Shown: in pieces, positions 36,067 to 44,223 of the stretch
Layout: each line of letters starts with the position of its first letter
How positions within the stretch are numbered: the first letter of the stretch is position 1
NCBI GenBank assembly: GCA_019187225.1
Contig: JABAQQ010000004.1
Coordinates: forward strand, 1-64,000
Reading direction: 5' to 3'
DNA from: Saprospiraceae bacterium
GTDB taxonomy: Bacteria; Bacteroidota; Bacteroidia; Chitinophagales; Saprospiraceae
DNA length: 64,000 bases
Program-made: the position numbers and the translations under genes
The notes under the pieces: model-generated
What the model saw: the letters and a program-made list of their open reading frames with translations, nothing else
What the model was told of the DNA's origin: nothing
The model's database searches: none

Positions 36067-37650
36067 ATGAAAAACGACCTTTTTTCACTCGCTCAATCCA
36101 AACTGGCAAAAGCCCGGGTCACGCTCGACCTCGACGAATTCGACCGTAAACTGTTGGCTAAAAACCAGGGGGCTGTTTTTGTGTGCAATCAACTCCTGCC
36201 GGGCCTCGATGAATGGATATTGCTCGCTTTGCTGGGTGAATATTTCGAGACGGTAAAAGTAGTGTACCCCTACCCTGCCCCGCCGCCTAAAGCCTTGAAA
36301 AGCATTGCGATAAGACCTTCGCAATCCAGGCTGGCAGATCGTTTGCGTCTGAGTTTTTTTAAAAAAGTTGCCAAAGCCGTCAAAAAAAACGAAGCGGTGG
36401 CTTTGTCGCTTGACTTTTCCGACAATCCGCTGAGCCATATGGGGAAAAACCTTTTGCGCCAGCAAATCCTCAAACAACTCCGCAAAGCCCGGCAGCCTAT
36501 TATACCTATCCACCTTCAGGCCGACCACCTGCCGGGAGGCTTTTTACGCAAGGCCATTCCCGGACTTCCCTATCAGTTCACCAACGAGCCCGTGCGCATC
36601 AGCGTCCGGGTGGGCAGTGCGATCAGTCCGGAGGATATGGCGCTTTTTCCCAAAACCCGGTTGTGGAGCAAATTTCTTCAGGCAAAGATCTTTTCGCTGG
36701 GGTCGCCGTTCGACGTAAATCCCGAACTTTTCACGGTAAGCCGGCAAACCGATCATCACCAGCCGCTGGCGAAACCGGTCAAACCCTCGCTCATCGCCAG
36801 GGAGATCGCCGCCCTGAAATCCGAATACAAGATCACCTCCCGCGGACAGTTCGATGTTTTCGTTGCCCCCTTTTCCCTGCTGCCCAATACCATGTTCGAG
36901 ATAGCCCGCCTGCGCGAACTCACCTTCCGCGCCGCCGGCGAAGGCACGGGCAAACCACGCGACCTCGACGAATACGACCTCTATTACCTTCAACTCGTCA
37001 TCTGGGATCGCGACGAAAAAAAGATCGCGGGCGGGTACCGGCTCGGGCAAGGCGATATGATATTCCGGCGTTTCGGTGTCAACGGGTTCTATACGCACAG
37101 TTTGTTCAAAATGAAGCCGGGTTTTTATCCCATTCTGCAGGAAGCCGTCGAACTCGGCCGCTCCTACGTAACGCCGGAATACCAGAAGCACCGCCTGCCT
37201 TTATTTCTGCTATGGAAAGGAATTTTACACTTTCTGCTTGCCCACCCTCAATACCGCTATCTCTACGGTCCCGTCAGCATCAGCAAGGACTACTCGGATG
37301 CATCCAAAGCCATTATCGTAGAGTTTGTGCGCCGTTTTTTCTTCGATAAAAAACTTGCAGCCCTCGTGGCGCCGCGCAAGCCTTTCCGCGTCAACATCAA
37401 ATCGGTGGATACCCGGCTGCTGGCCGAGCAATTGCGCGGCGAATTCGACGCGCTCGAAAACCTGGTCGAGACCATCGAACCCGCCCACTTCAAAGTACCC
37501 GTCCTCTTCCGCCAATACCTCCGGCAGAACGCCAGATTCATTGCTTTCAACGTGGACCCCAATTTCGCCGATTGCCTCGACGGCCTGATGATCCTCGACA
37601 TCGCCCAGTTGCCGGCGAGTACGATCGAGGCGTTGCAGCAGGAGAAGTGA
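36067..37650 (+). CDS. Two-domain lysophospholipid acyltransferase / GNAT (OlsB-like) N-acyltransferase
   Basis: A 527-residue protein. The N-terminal half (about 1-230) looks like the PlsC-type acyltransferase fold (QGAVFVCNQLLPGLDEWILLALLG...IPIHLQADH), the C-terminal half (about 265-500) like the haemolysin/OlsB GNAT fold (FEIARLRELTFRAAGEGTG, YDLYYLQLVIWD, GVNGFYTHSLFKMK, LGRSYVTPEYQ, LLWKGILHFLL, YGPVSISKDY). This architecture matches bifunctional enzymes that make amino-acid lipids (ornithine or glycine lipids) in Bacteroidota: the GNAT half N-acylates the amino acid, the PlsC half O-acylates the product. The expected HX4D catalytic motif is altered (NQLLPGLD, no His), so the O-acyl half may be inactive. 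The start at 36067 follows a short phrase-like repeat (CCACCGTCTACCGT). Confidence 0.75.
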   Translation: MKNDLFSLAQSKLAKARVTLDLDEFDRKLLAKNQGAVFVCNQLLPGLDEWILLALLGEYFETVKVVYPYPAPPPKALKSIAIRPSQSRLADRLRLSFFKKVAKAVKKNEAVALSLDFSDNPLSHMGKNLLRQQILKQLRKARQPIIPIHLQADHLPGGFLRKAIPGLPYQFTNEPVRISVRVGSAISPEDMALFPKTRLWSKFLQAKIFSLGSPFDVNPELFTVSRQTDHHQPLAKPVKPSLIAREIAALKSEYKITSRGQFDVFVAPFSLLPNTMFEIARLRELTFRAAGEGTGKPRDLDEYDLYYLQLVIWDRDEKKIAGGYRLGQGDMIFRRFGVNGFYTHSLFKMKPGFYPILQEAVELGRSYVTPEYQKHRLPLFLLWKGILHFLLAHPQYRYLYGPVSISKDYSDASKAIIVEFVRRFFFDKKLAALVAPRKPFRVNIKSVDTRLLAEQLRGEFDALENLVETIEPAHFKVPVLFRQYLRQNARFIAFNVDPNFADCLDGLMILDIAQLPASTIEALQQEK

Positions 37651-37792
37651 TTGGAAGCGCAGCGTTCAGGCGGCCCTGATCGTGGCCATTTATGGCCGGA
37701 TACGTCCTTTCTCCCGGCACATAAAATTCTTATCTCCTTTCCTTCCAATGCCGCGAAAAAATCCGGCGTTAAAAATTTTTTGTGTCAAACAT

Positions 37793-37822
37793 TTGCATCA
37801 AAGATAAAACGAATTATTTTTG
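37793..37822 (+). promoter_or_regulatory. Bacteroidota-type promoter for the 37924 gene
   Basis: TTG at 37793-37795, a 19-base spacer, and TATTTTTG at 37815-37822 match the TTG-N19-21-TAnnTTTG consensus. It lies about 100 bases before the ATG, leaving an AT-rich leader with no recognised structure. Confidence 0.6.
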
Positions 37823-37923
37823 TCCCGTTGTTTGATCCGATGTAACTTATTATACATCAACAATCAAGATAACTCCAAAAATGATACGCATCCAAAATAC
37901 CAAAAACTGTTTAACACAAATCT

Positions 37924-38637
37924 ATGAAAAAACAACCCGGCCATCGCAAATACAACGTCTCGGAAGCCGACCTCTATGTGACCTGCATGGAGGCCATCCG
38001 GGCTGCCCACCGTGACATCGAATTCTTCACTCAATACGGCTACGGACTCGACCGGCTCAAGGCGTTCAAGGCACAATGCGACCAGTTCCAGAGCCTGCCC
38101 GGCGACGACGAACTCGTGGGCGACCAGATGATCTGCACCGAAAAAAAGAACCAGGCCGCCGGAAAACTCAAAACCGCCATCCGCTCGCTGATGACGCGTG
38201 TGGCCATGAAATACCACGACCGCACGGGGCGCTACCGCAAATTCGGCACCGCCAAAATCGGCGACATGAGCGACCCGCAGCTGCTTTTCTGCGGCCGCCG
38301 CGTCGCCCGCGTTGCACGCCAACAGATTGATTTTCTGGCAGAGGTGGGGATCAACGAAAACGTCATCCAGCGCGTGCTCGACGCCTGTGCCGAGTTCGAG
38401 AACGCCATGAACATCCAGCAGGACAAACTCCACGACCGCGACATCGGTGTGGAGCGCCGAACTGATTTCGGCAACAAAATTTATAAGGAATTGGTCGTGC
38501 TGGCCGACATCGGAAAGGACATCTGGATGGAGCGCGACCGGGTGAAATACGACCAGTATTGCCTCTACGAAAGCAATGCCGACCAAAAACGGGCGCTGCG
38601 CGAACGCCGGAAAACGGAAGCGGGAGCGGCGGCATAA
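37924..38637 (+). CDS. Conserved-looking helical protein, unknown function
   Basis: A 237-residue soluble, largely alpha-helical protein rich in Arg, Lys, Asp and Glu (AEADLYVTCMEAIRAAHRDIEFF-like N-terminus, central AGKLKTAIRSLMTRVAMKY, C-terminal KRALRERRKTE tail). No signal peptide, membrane segment or catalytic motif is seen. It has its own promoter and stands alone between the acyltransferase and the convergent vWA gene. I do not recognise the family. A structural or nucleoprotein-like role would fit the basic tail but is a guess. Confidence 0.6.
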   Translation: MKKQPGHRKYNVSEADLYVTCMEAIRAAHRDIEFFTQYGYGLDRLKAFKAQCDQFQSLPGDDELVGDQMICTEKKNQAAGKLKTAIRSLMTRVAMKYHDRTGRYRKFGTAKIGDMSDPQLLFCGRRVARVARQQIDFLAEVGINENVIQRVLDACAEFENAMNIQQDKLHDRDIGVERRTDFGNKIYKELVVLADIGKDIWMERDRVKYDQYCLYESNADQKRALRERRKTEAGAAA

Positions 38638-38742
38638 CCTGCGTAAAAATCTATTCCGGATACAGAGAGTATCCTGCGCAAGTCAATCGCGCAGAGTGCC
38701 TTATCAGATTTCCCGTCGCGTTCGGAACGGAACGCCGTCATT

Positions 38743-40164
38743 CTACCACTCTGCCATTTTTGATACAGCTTCCCCGGCTTTCACCTCTACTTCGAAAGTT
38801 TTCTTTGCCAAATCTTTCGGGTTCACTGGTGCGACCTCTGCACGGTATTGGCCGGGTTCGAGGGTGAACGATTTGGGGTTGGTTGTGGCCGCTGTGTAAG
38901 TGCGCCCGCGCGCGACTTCTTTGCCGGTCGTTTTGGAATATACCATCAGCACTGCGTCTATCAACTCACCGCCTTTGCGTGCGCCGACGCTCAGTTCGCC
39001 GGAAGTGTAATTATGCTTCAAGGAAAGCGGAACGCCGCCAATTTGTTGGTTTTCGATGCGGAAAACGGGCGATCCGGCTATTTCGACAGTCTTAATTTCC
39101 ACATCGTAAGCGCCGGGCAGCACTTTGAATTTGGCCGGATTATTCGCAGCTTGTGTGTAGGAGCGCGTTTGTGTCACCGGCGCTCGCGTACCGGCTTTAT
39201 ACAGTGTCACCACCGCGTCGGAAAGATTGCCGTTGCGGGTGACGAGGACTTCCACCGTGCCTTGACCAAAATCCACTATTTGAAAAAGAGTGTCTTTTCC
39301 TTTGATTGCGAGGTCTTTGAAAATCTGTTTGGGGCGTCCGTCCAGTTGAATTGCCTCCACGTACAGTTCGTAAGTACCCGCCGGGAGCAACATCACGCGA
39401 GGATTCGTTTCGGGTTTTTCGTAAGTTCTGCCGAACGCCGTTTCTTTTGCCTCGCCTTTTTTGAATACCTTAACGACGGCGTCCATCGGCTTGCCTTCCA
39501 AAGTCGTTTTCACCGACAAGCAGCCGCCGCCGACGGGCGGCTGCTCGATGGTTTTTTCCAAAGCCTCGCTCAATTCTTCGGCATTGTTGGCGGGCAGATA
39601 CTGACCGCCGCCGGCTTGGGCGATACATTCCAGCGCCGAAAGGTCTTTTTCTGCAAGCCCGAAGCCGATGACATGTACCGTGATTTTCACGCCTTTCGCT
39701 TTAGCTTTGCGCACGATTTCGCAGGCATTCCCCTCGCAGGTTTCGAGGCCATCGCTCACGAGGATACAGGTAACCGGGGCGGTTTCCTTTTCGATGAGCG
39801 CCAGCGCGTGTTCGAGCGATTTGGCAATGGGCGTCATGCCCTTCGGATCGAGGGCGTTGAGTTTTTCCGCGAAGGTCTTTTTATCTAAAACGTTGATTGG
39901 CAGCAAAGTTTCGATGTCTTTGCAGTCGGATTTCCGATTGTGGCCATAAACGACAAGCCCTGCACGCGTATCGGCTGGCAGGCCGTCCACGAGTTTTTGC
40001 ATGACAGCTTTAGCGGTGGCGATTTTGAATTCGCCTTCTAATTTTTGCCACATGGATCCGGAAGCATCCAGGACGAACAACACGTTTTGGGACGTGGCGG
40101 ACTGTGCGTTCGTTTGAAAAAACAAACACAGGAAAAGGGCGAGCAAAAGGAGATTTTTTCTCAT
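38743..40164 (-). CDS. Exported von Willebrand factor A domain protein with three repeat modules
   Basis: A 473-residue protein from the ATG at 40164, which gives a signal peptide (MRKNLLLLALFLCLFFQTNA). The vWA domain (about 25-215) has a complete-looking MIDAS start DASGS (33-37) and conserved ILVSDGLETC. Residues about 225-465 contain three related beta modules of about 80 residues (DAVV.VYK.G...RTY..A..NP..F.L.PG.Y...V). Proteins of this layout are periplasmic or surface metal-dependent adhesion proteins; the partner is unknown. It is upstream of nothing obvious on its strand, and separated from nhaD by a hairpin-forming gap. Confidence 0.85.
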   Translation of the reverse strand: MRKNLLLLALFLCLFFQTNAQSATSQNVLFVLDASGSMWQKLEGEFKIATAKAVMQKLVDGLPADTRAGLVVYGHNRKSDCKDIETLLPINVLDKKTFAEKLNALDPKGMTPIAKSLEHALALIEKETAPVTCILVSDGLETCEGNACEIVRKAKAKGVKITVHVIGFGLAEKDLSALECIAQAGGGQYLPANNAEELSEALEKTIEQPPVGGGCLSVKTTLEGKPMDAVVKVFKKGEAKETAFGRTYEKPETNPRVMLLPAGTYELYVEAIQLDGRPKQIFKDLAIKGKDTLFQIVDFGQGTVEVLVTRNGNLSDAVVTLYKAGTRAPVTQTRSYTQAANNPAKFKVLPGAYDVEIKTVEIAGSPVFRIENQQIGGVPLSLKHNYTSGELSVGARKGGELIDAVLMVYSKTTGKEVARGRTYTAATTNPKSFTLEPGQYRAEVAPVNPKDLAKKTFEVEVKAGEAVSKMAEW

Positions 40165-40184
40165 CGGTTTTAAAGTAAAGTTGA

Positions 40185-40230
40185 GATGGTTTGAAGGTTC
40201 GATGGTTTGGGCTCGAATCTTCAAACCATC
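40185..40230. repeat. 12-bp inverted repeat in vWA-nhaD gap
   Basis: GATGGTTTGAAG and CTTCAAACCATC pair perfectly around a 22-base loop that contains the same GATGGTTTG phrase again. It lies between nhaD (upstream on the minus strand) and the vWA gene. Confidence 0.75.
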
Positions 40231-40255
40231 CGAACCATCAAAACTTCACACCATT

Positions 40256-41584
40256 TTAAAAATGATGCTGCAAATAATACACCCCGATCCCGGCAAAATA
40301 CCCGATCGCCGCGTAAAGCGATATGTTTTTCAAATACCACAAGAAGTCAATTTTCAATATGCCCATCGAGACAACACCGGCTGCAGAGCCTATAATGAGC
40401 ATACTGCCACCGGTTCCGGCACAATAAGCCAGCAGTTCCCAAAAATCGTGGTCGGGCGGATAAGTCGTCATTTCATACATCCCCATACAGGCCGCCACGA
40501 GCGGTACGTTGTCCACTATAGCGGATAGGATACCGATCAAAGTGTTGACGATGTAAATGCTTCCGCCAAAAGTATGGTCAATAATCGCTGCCATGTGGTG
40601 CAGATGGCCTGAGGTATCGAGTGAGCCCACTGCCAATAAAATGCCGAGAAAGAACAGGATGGCCGGCGTATCTATACGATGCAACATAGCTGCGACAGTA
40701 AGTTCCTTTCGTTGATGATCTTCTTTGCCGCGATGGATAAATTCCGTAATGTACCATAAAACGCCAACTGCCAACAAAACGCCCATGTAGGGAGGCATGT
40801 GCGTCACGGCTTTGAATACCGGTACCGACAAAAGTGACGCGCCGCCAAGGAAAAACAGTAAGTTTTGCTCGAAAGGCGTGGTAATGCGGTGGCTTTTCAT
40901 TTCTGTTTCTTCAAACGCCTCTAACTCCTCCTTTTTCCTGCGAAACAGATAAGTAGCGATCAGCAGCGGCGCCAGCATACAAGCCGCCGAAGCGAGGAAG
41001 GTAGCTTTCATGATGTTCACAGTCGTCACCTGCCCGCCGATCCAGAGCATGATCGTAGTGACGTCGCCGATGGGCGACCAGGCGCCGCCCGCGTTGGCCG
41101 CGATGATGACAAAGCCACCGAACAGCCAGAGGTTATCTTTCTTCCTGATAAGTTTTCGCAGCAATGCCGACATGACAATAGCAGTTGTCATATTGTCCAA
41201 ACCCGCCGATAGGAAAAAGGTGACCCACGAAATGATCCAAAGCAACTTCACCCTGTCCTTGGTGGCAATGCGGTCGGTGATGACGCGGAAGCCGTCGTGC
41301 ACGTCCACCAATTCCACAATGGTCATGGCGCCGAGCAGGAAAAACAGGATTTCGGCGATTTTGCCGAGGTGCTCGAAAAGAGAATGCCCGATGTAAGAGC
41401 GGGTGTCGGGATGCGTACCGGCAATTTCGCCGAAAGCGGGCATACTTTCGATGCCGAAAGTCAGAACGATCCAGCAAAAAGCGCCGGTAAGCAGGGCGGA
41501 TGCGGCTTTGTCAATTTTCAGGGGATGTTCGAGGGCTATCAGTGCATATCCGACGATAAACACCGCGACTATCAGCAGATACAT
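40256..41584 (-). CDS. nhaD: NhaD-type Na+/H+ antiporter
   Basis: A 442-residue membrane protein with about 12 hydrophobic helices. Signature blocks of NhaD are present: FLLGAMTIVELVDVHDGF, SAGLDNMTTAIVMSALL, and NAGGAWSPIGDVTTIMLWIGGQV, plus IVDNVPLVAACMGMY in the C-terminal half; the Asp-Asn and Gly-Asp pairs are the ion-site regions of the ion-transporter superfamily. It exchanges external H+ for cytosolic Na+ at the inner membrane. It sits next to two CBS genes and 2.6 kb from the nqr operon, so both primary (NQR) and secondary Na+ transport are encoded together. Confidence 0.92.
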   Translation of the reverse strand: MYLLIVAVFIVGYALIALEHPLKIDKAASALLTGAFCWIVLTFGIESMPAFGEIAGTHPDTRSYIGHSLFEHLGKIAEILFFLLGAMTIVELVDVHDGFRVITDRIATKDRVKLLWIISWVTFFLSAGLDNMTTAIVMSALLRKLIRKKDNLWLFGGFVIIAANAGGAWSPIGDVTTIMLWIGGQVTTVNIMKATFLASAACMLAPLLIATYLFRRKKEELEAFEETEMKSHRITTPFEQNLLFFLGGASLLSVPVFKAVTHMPPYMGVLLAVGVLWYITEFIHRGKEDHQRKELTVAAMLHRIDTPAILFFLGILLAVGSLDTSGHLHHMAAIIDHTFGGSIYIVNTLIGILSAIVDNVPLVAACMGMYEMTTYPPDHDFWELLAYCAGTGGSMLIIGSAAGVVSMGILKIDFLWYLKNISLYAAIGYFAGIGVYYLQHHF

Positions 41585-41662
41585 AAAAAAGGAAGACTCT
41601 GAAGATTGAAACGATTGATAATGTCTACATTTTGAAGGGGTATATGCGATGTTTTTATCCGG

Positions 41663-42106
41663 TTATTCACCAGAAATGTATTGTTTCAAAAACTCGATAT
41701 GGCTGCGTTGGTCTTGTAAGAGCGTGTTTAAAACGTCGGTCATGCTGACCAAGCCGATTACTTTGCCGCCTTCTTCCTGAACTGGCAAATATCGCACACG
41801 CTTTTCTGAGAACAATTGCATACATACCTCGATGTTCGTCTCAGGATGTACAAAATAAACATCGGAAGTCATCACCTCGGTCACCGGTGTGCTTTTTGCT
41901 TTACGCCCCCCGAGTATGCCTTTTCGGGCATAGTCGCGTTCTGTGAATATTCCCAGAAGTGCTTCACCCCGCATGACCAACACCGCTCCAATTTTATGCT
42001 TTTCCATCGTCTCTAATGCCTCAATTACCATTTGGTCGGGTCGCACCTTATACAGCGTGCGGTTGGGCTTTTCGGCGAGAATTTTTTGCACATTGAGCAT
42101 AGACAA
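41663..42106 (-). CDS. CBS-pair protein (paralogue 1)
   Basis: A 147-residue soluble protein made only of a CBS domain pair: MVIEALETMEKHKIGAVLVM...LLGIFTERDYARKGIL and PVTEVMTSDVYFVHPETNIEVCMQLFSEKRVRYLPVQEEGGKVIGLVSMTDV. Stand-alone CBS pairs bind adenine nucleotides and regulate partner enzymes or transporters. It lies directly upstream of nhaD on the same strand (78-base gap) and downstream of a paralogue, so regulation of NhaD or energy metabolism is a reasonable inference. Closely related to the genes at 42162 and 51197. Confidence 0.88.
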   Translation of the reverse strand: MSMLNVQKILAEKPNRTLYKVRPDQMVIEALETMEKHKIGAVLVMRGEALLGIFTERDYARKGILGGRKAKSTPVTEVMTSDVYFVHPETNIEVCMQLFSEKRVRYLPVQEEGGKVIGLVSMTDVLNTLLQDQRSHIEFLKQYISGE

Positions 42107-42161
42107 TTCGTTTTTCCCAGGCTATGAGAATGCCTGCATTGAGATAAAAACAAAAGCGCAG

Positions 42162-42593
42162 TTAATGGGAAATATAGTGTTCCAGGTGCTCGATGAGCAC
42201 AGTCTGGTCATTTACCAGTGTGGTGACGATATCACCGATACTGAGCAAGCCAATAACCCTCCCTTCTGCCACGACAGGGAGATGGCGAGTGGGTTTGTCA
42301 GCCAAAAGCTCCATACAATCTTCTATATCCATCTCCGGGCTGACAGGATAGGTTTCGGCTTTCATGATTTCTGCTACCGGCGTTTTTTGTGCTTTACGCC
42401 CGTAGATAATGCCTTTTCGGGCGTAATCGCGTTCGGAAAAAATGCCAACCAATCGGTCGCCGTCCATAACCAGCACTGCGCCGATATTTGCTTCAGCCAT
42501 TACTTCTAGCGCCTCGATGACCATTTGGCCGGGCCGGACAGCCCAAATTTCTTGATTCGACTTGGTATCGAGCAATTTTTTAACTGTAATCAT
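42162..42593 (-). CDS. CBS-pair protein (paralogue 2)
   Basis: A 143-residue CBS pair (MVIEALEVMAEANIGAVLVM...LVGIFSERDYARKGII; PVAEIMKAETYPVSPEMDIEDCMELLADKPTRHLPVV). The start at 42593 (MITVKKLL) matches its paralogues; a longer frame from 42812 would run through non-coding sequence and over the opposite nqrM promoter, and is rejected. It is 55 bases upstream of paralogue 1 and probably co-transcribed with it. Confidence 0.88.
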   Translation of the reverse strand: MITVKKLLDTKSNQEIWAVRPGQMVIEALEVMAEANIGAVLVMDGDRLVGIFSERDYARKGIIYGRKAQKTPVAEIMKAETYPVSPEMDIEDCMELLADKPTRHLPVVAEGRVIGLLSIGDIVTTLVNDQTVLIEHLEHYISH

Positions 42594-42804
42594 GGGCAAG
42601 CATTTTATAAGATGAAAACATTCGTCTTTAACCCGGTCTTGCGGGGGACTCGGTACCAGGGGGGGATGGTTTTGTGTCGAAAAAGGAAAAGAACAACAGC
42701 CATTTTGGCAATCACCCGAATTACTGGCTAAGGTATGGCAAAAGGCGTGAAAAGCAAAATTTTCAACGGAATAAACTTTTCGAAGGATGGCAATTTTGGG
42801 AAAG

Positions 42805-42835
42805 TTGGTCACTCGAATCCTTCGGCTTATCTTTG
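42805..42835 (+). promoter_or_regulatory. Bacteroidota-type promoter for nqrM-like gene
   Basis: TTG at 42805-42807, a 20-base spacer and TATCTTTG at 42828-42835 fit TTG-N19-21-TAnnTTTG exactly. The ATG of the nqrM-like gene follows 19 bases later, which fixes that gene's start at 42855 rather than at an upstream in-frame ATG (42735). Confidence 0.75.
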
Positions 42836-42854
42836 TAAAAAATTTTTCAAGTCC

Positions 42855-43094
42855 ATGCTTCCCGTTCTCCTCGTTTCTGTCGTGTTCGTTATCATCGCTT
42901 TCGCCTTATTCAGCGTTCGTTTGCTGTTTTTAAAAAAAGGGGAATTTCGGGGATCGTGTGCGGGCAACAGCCCTTTTTTACAAAAAGAAGGCGCAGTGTG
43001 CGGAGTTTGTGGAAGGAAGCCGGGTGAGGCTTGCGGGAAAGAAGAGCCAGGATTTCCCACCGATAAATACCCCACCGATAAATCGGTGGGCTGA
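42855..43094 (+). CDS. nqrM: NqrM-like NQR maturation protein
   Basis: A 79-residue protein: one membrane helix (MLPVLLVSVVFVIIAFALFSV), basic KK, then a Cys cluster RGSCAGN...AVCGVCGRKPGEACG with Cys at 35, 49, 52 and 60. This is the layout of NqrM (DUF539), which is needed to load iron into the NqrD/NqrE subunits of NQR. It is encoded beside apbE and the nqr genes but on the opposite strand with its own promoter. The last dozen residues (TDKYPTDKSVG) are read from a palindromic repeat, which also supplies the stop codon, so the native C-terminus has been replaced or extended. Assignment rests on motif and context. Confidence 0.75.
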   Translation: MLPVLLVSVVFVIIAFALFSVRLLFLKKGEFRGSCAGNSPFLQKEGAVCGVCGRKPGEACGKEEPGFPTDKYPTDKSVG

Positions 43095-43162
43095 AAAATC
43101 AAAAGTCCTGCGGACTTTGGCACTCAGCCCACCGGTTTATCGGTGGGGTATTTATCGGTGGG
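43056..43162. repeat. Multi-hairpin palindromic repeat, copy A
   Basis: Two overlapping CCCACCGATAAAT units, then CCCACCGATAAATCGGTGGG, a CTGA spacer, AGTCC-TGC-GGACT, CTCAG, CCCACCGGTTTATCGGTGGG and a further TATCGGTGGG. It can fold into three or four nested hairpins. It contains the stop codons of both convergent genes, nqrM-like (TGA, 43092-43094) and apbE (43152-43154). Related copies occur at 49654 and 54428. Confidence 0.9.
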
Positions 43163-44147
43163 AACGGGAAAAACCCGATGTGGAATTTACCTGCAACACC
43201 CCGTTTTCATCTGTGTAAACACAATAAATCTCCAGCCCCTGCGACCCGGCCAATTCCATCGCTTGTTCCATGCCCATCACCAGACAAGCCGTTGCATAAG
43301 CATCGGCTGTGGCGCAATTGTCGGCAATGACCGAGACACTCAGTAAGTTATGAGTGATGGGATAACCCGTCCTGGGGTCAATGGCGTGGCTGAATTTTTT
43401 TCCGTCGCGCACCACGAATTTGCGGTAACTACCCGATGTGGCCAGCGATCTTCCGCTGAGGGAGATGGTGGTCTGCAAAGGGCGATTGCCTGTTTTTTCA
43501 CTTTCCACAGGCTTATCAATGCCGATCTTCCAAATTTCTCTCCGGTCATTCACACCCAATGTGCGCACTTCGCCACCGATCTCCACGAGATAATTCTTCA
43601 CGCCCTGTTGTTCCAAAAAATCGGAGATCACATCTACCGTGTAGCCCTGTGCGATGGCATTGAAATCAATTTCCATGCGCGGGTCGGCTTTTTGCAAATT
43701 ACCGTTTTCGAGTCGTATTTTTTGAAAACCAATGATCTGTCTCAAGCTGTCCACTTGTGCGGAGTCGGGCGGAGGCAGGCCTTTTTTAAAACTGAATCCC
43801 CAGGCTTTGACCAGCGGCCCGACGCTTGCATCGAACACACCGTCAGTGATCTCCGAGATAGCTCTCGCCTGTTGAAAAACGGCTGCGAAATGTTCATCCA
43901 CCCGGACTTCCGGTTCATTGCGGTTGATCCGGCTGATAATGGAAGTGCTATCCCAGAGCGACATGCTTTTGTCTATCAACCGGAAAAGACTATCTATCGG
44001 ATGAGAGAAATCCCGTTCGAGCGAGTCGCGGTAGGTAATGTTGAAGGTGGTACCCTGCGCATTGCCAGTCAGGGTGAGGTAGGCGGGTTTTTCTTTTCCG
44101 CAGGAAACAAGAAAAAGACATAGCAAAAGCGAAACGCTTTTTGTCAT
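43152..44147 (-). CDS. apbE: ApbE-type FAD:protein FMN transferase (lipoprotein)
   Basis: A 331-residue protein from the ATG at 44147, giving a lipoprotein signal with lipobox LVSC (Cys16); a longer in-frame ATG at 44240 lies inside nqrF and is rejected. ApbE landmarks: MSLWDSTSIISRINR, ITDGVFDASVGPLVKAWGF, IDFNAIAQGYTVD, YLVEIGGEVRTLG, HAIDPRTGYP and the C-terminal TADAYATACLVMG metal-binding Asp/Thr region. It splits FAD and attaches FMN to a Thr of target proteins in the periplasm; here the targets are NqrB (SGAT) and NqrC (SGGT), both encoded upstream in the same operon. The last residues (SRSHR) and the stop come from a palindromic repeat. Confidence 0.92.
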   Translation of the reverse strand: MTKSVSLLLCLFLVSCGKEKPAYLTLTGNAQGTTFNITYRDSLERDFSHPIDSLFRLIDKSMSLWDSTSIISRINRNEPEVRVDEHFAAVFQQARAISEITDGVFDASVGPLVKAWGFSFKKGLPPPDSAQVDSLRQIIGFQKIRLENGNLQKADPRMEIDFNAIAQGYTVDVISDFLEQQGVKNYLVEIGGEVRTLGVNDRREIWKIGIDKPVESEKTGNRPLQTTISLSGRSLATSGSYRKFVVRDGKKFSHAIDPRTGYPITHNLLSVSVIADNCATADAYATACLVMGMEQAMELAGSQGLEIYCVYTDENGVLQVNSTSGFSRSHR

Positions 44148-44209
44148 GCTGTATGCAACCGCCCCATCTGCGTTTCCCTTTCGCAGAGCGGACGGTTGCT
44201 TGCAGCATG
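44145..44209. repeat. Nested inverted repeat between nqrF and apbE
   Basis: CATGCTG-TA-TGCAACCG (from 44145) pairs with CGGTTGC-TT-GCAGCATG (44193-44209), and an inner CTGCG (44168-44172) pairs with CGCAG (44182-44186). The left arm includes the apbE start codon, so the fold would sequester the apbE ribosome-binding region in the nqr transcript. Confidence 0.75.
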
Positions 44210-44223
44210 GCAAAAAATATGTA

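Noticed and set aside
42594-42812. 73-residue N-terminal extension of the second CBS protein
   Set aside because: Paralogues start at MITVKKLL-like residues, and the extension overlaps the opposite-strand nqrM promoter.
43056-43162. CRISPR-like repeat array
   Set aside because: Repeats are palindromic and adjacent without unique spacers of constant length; no cas genes are present.
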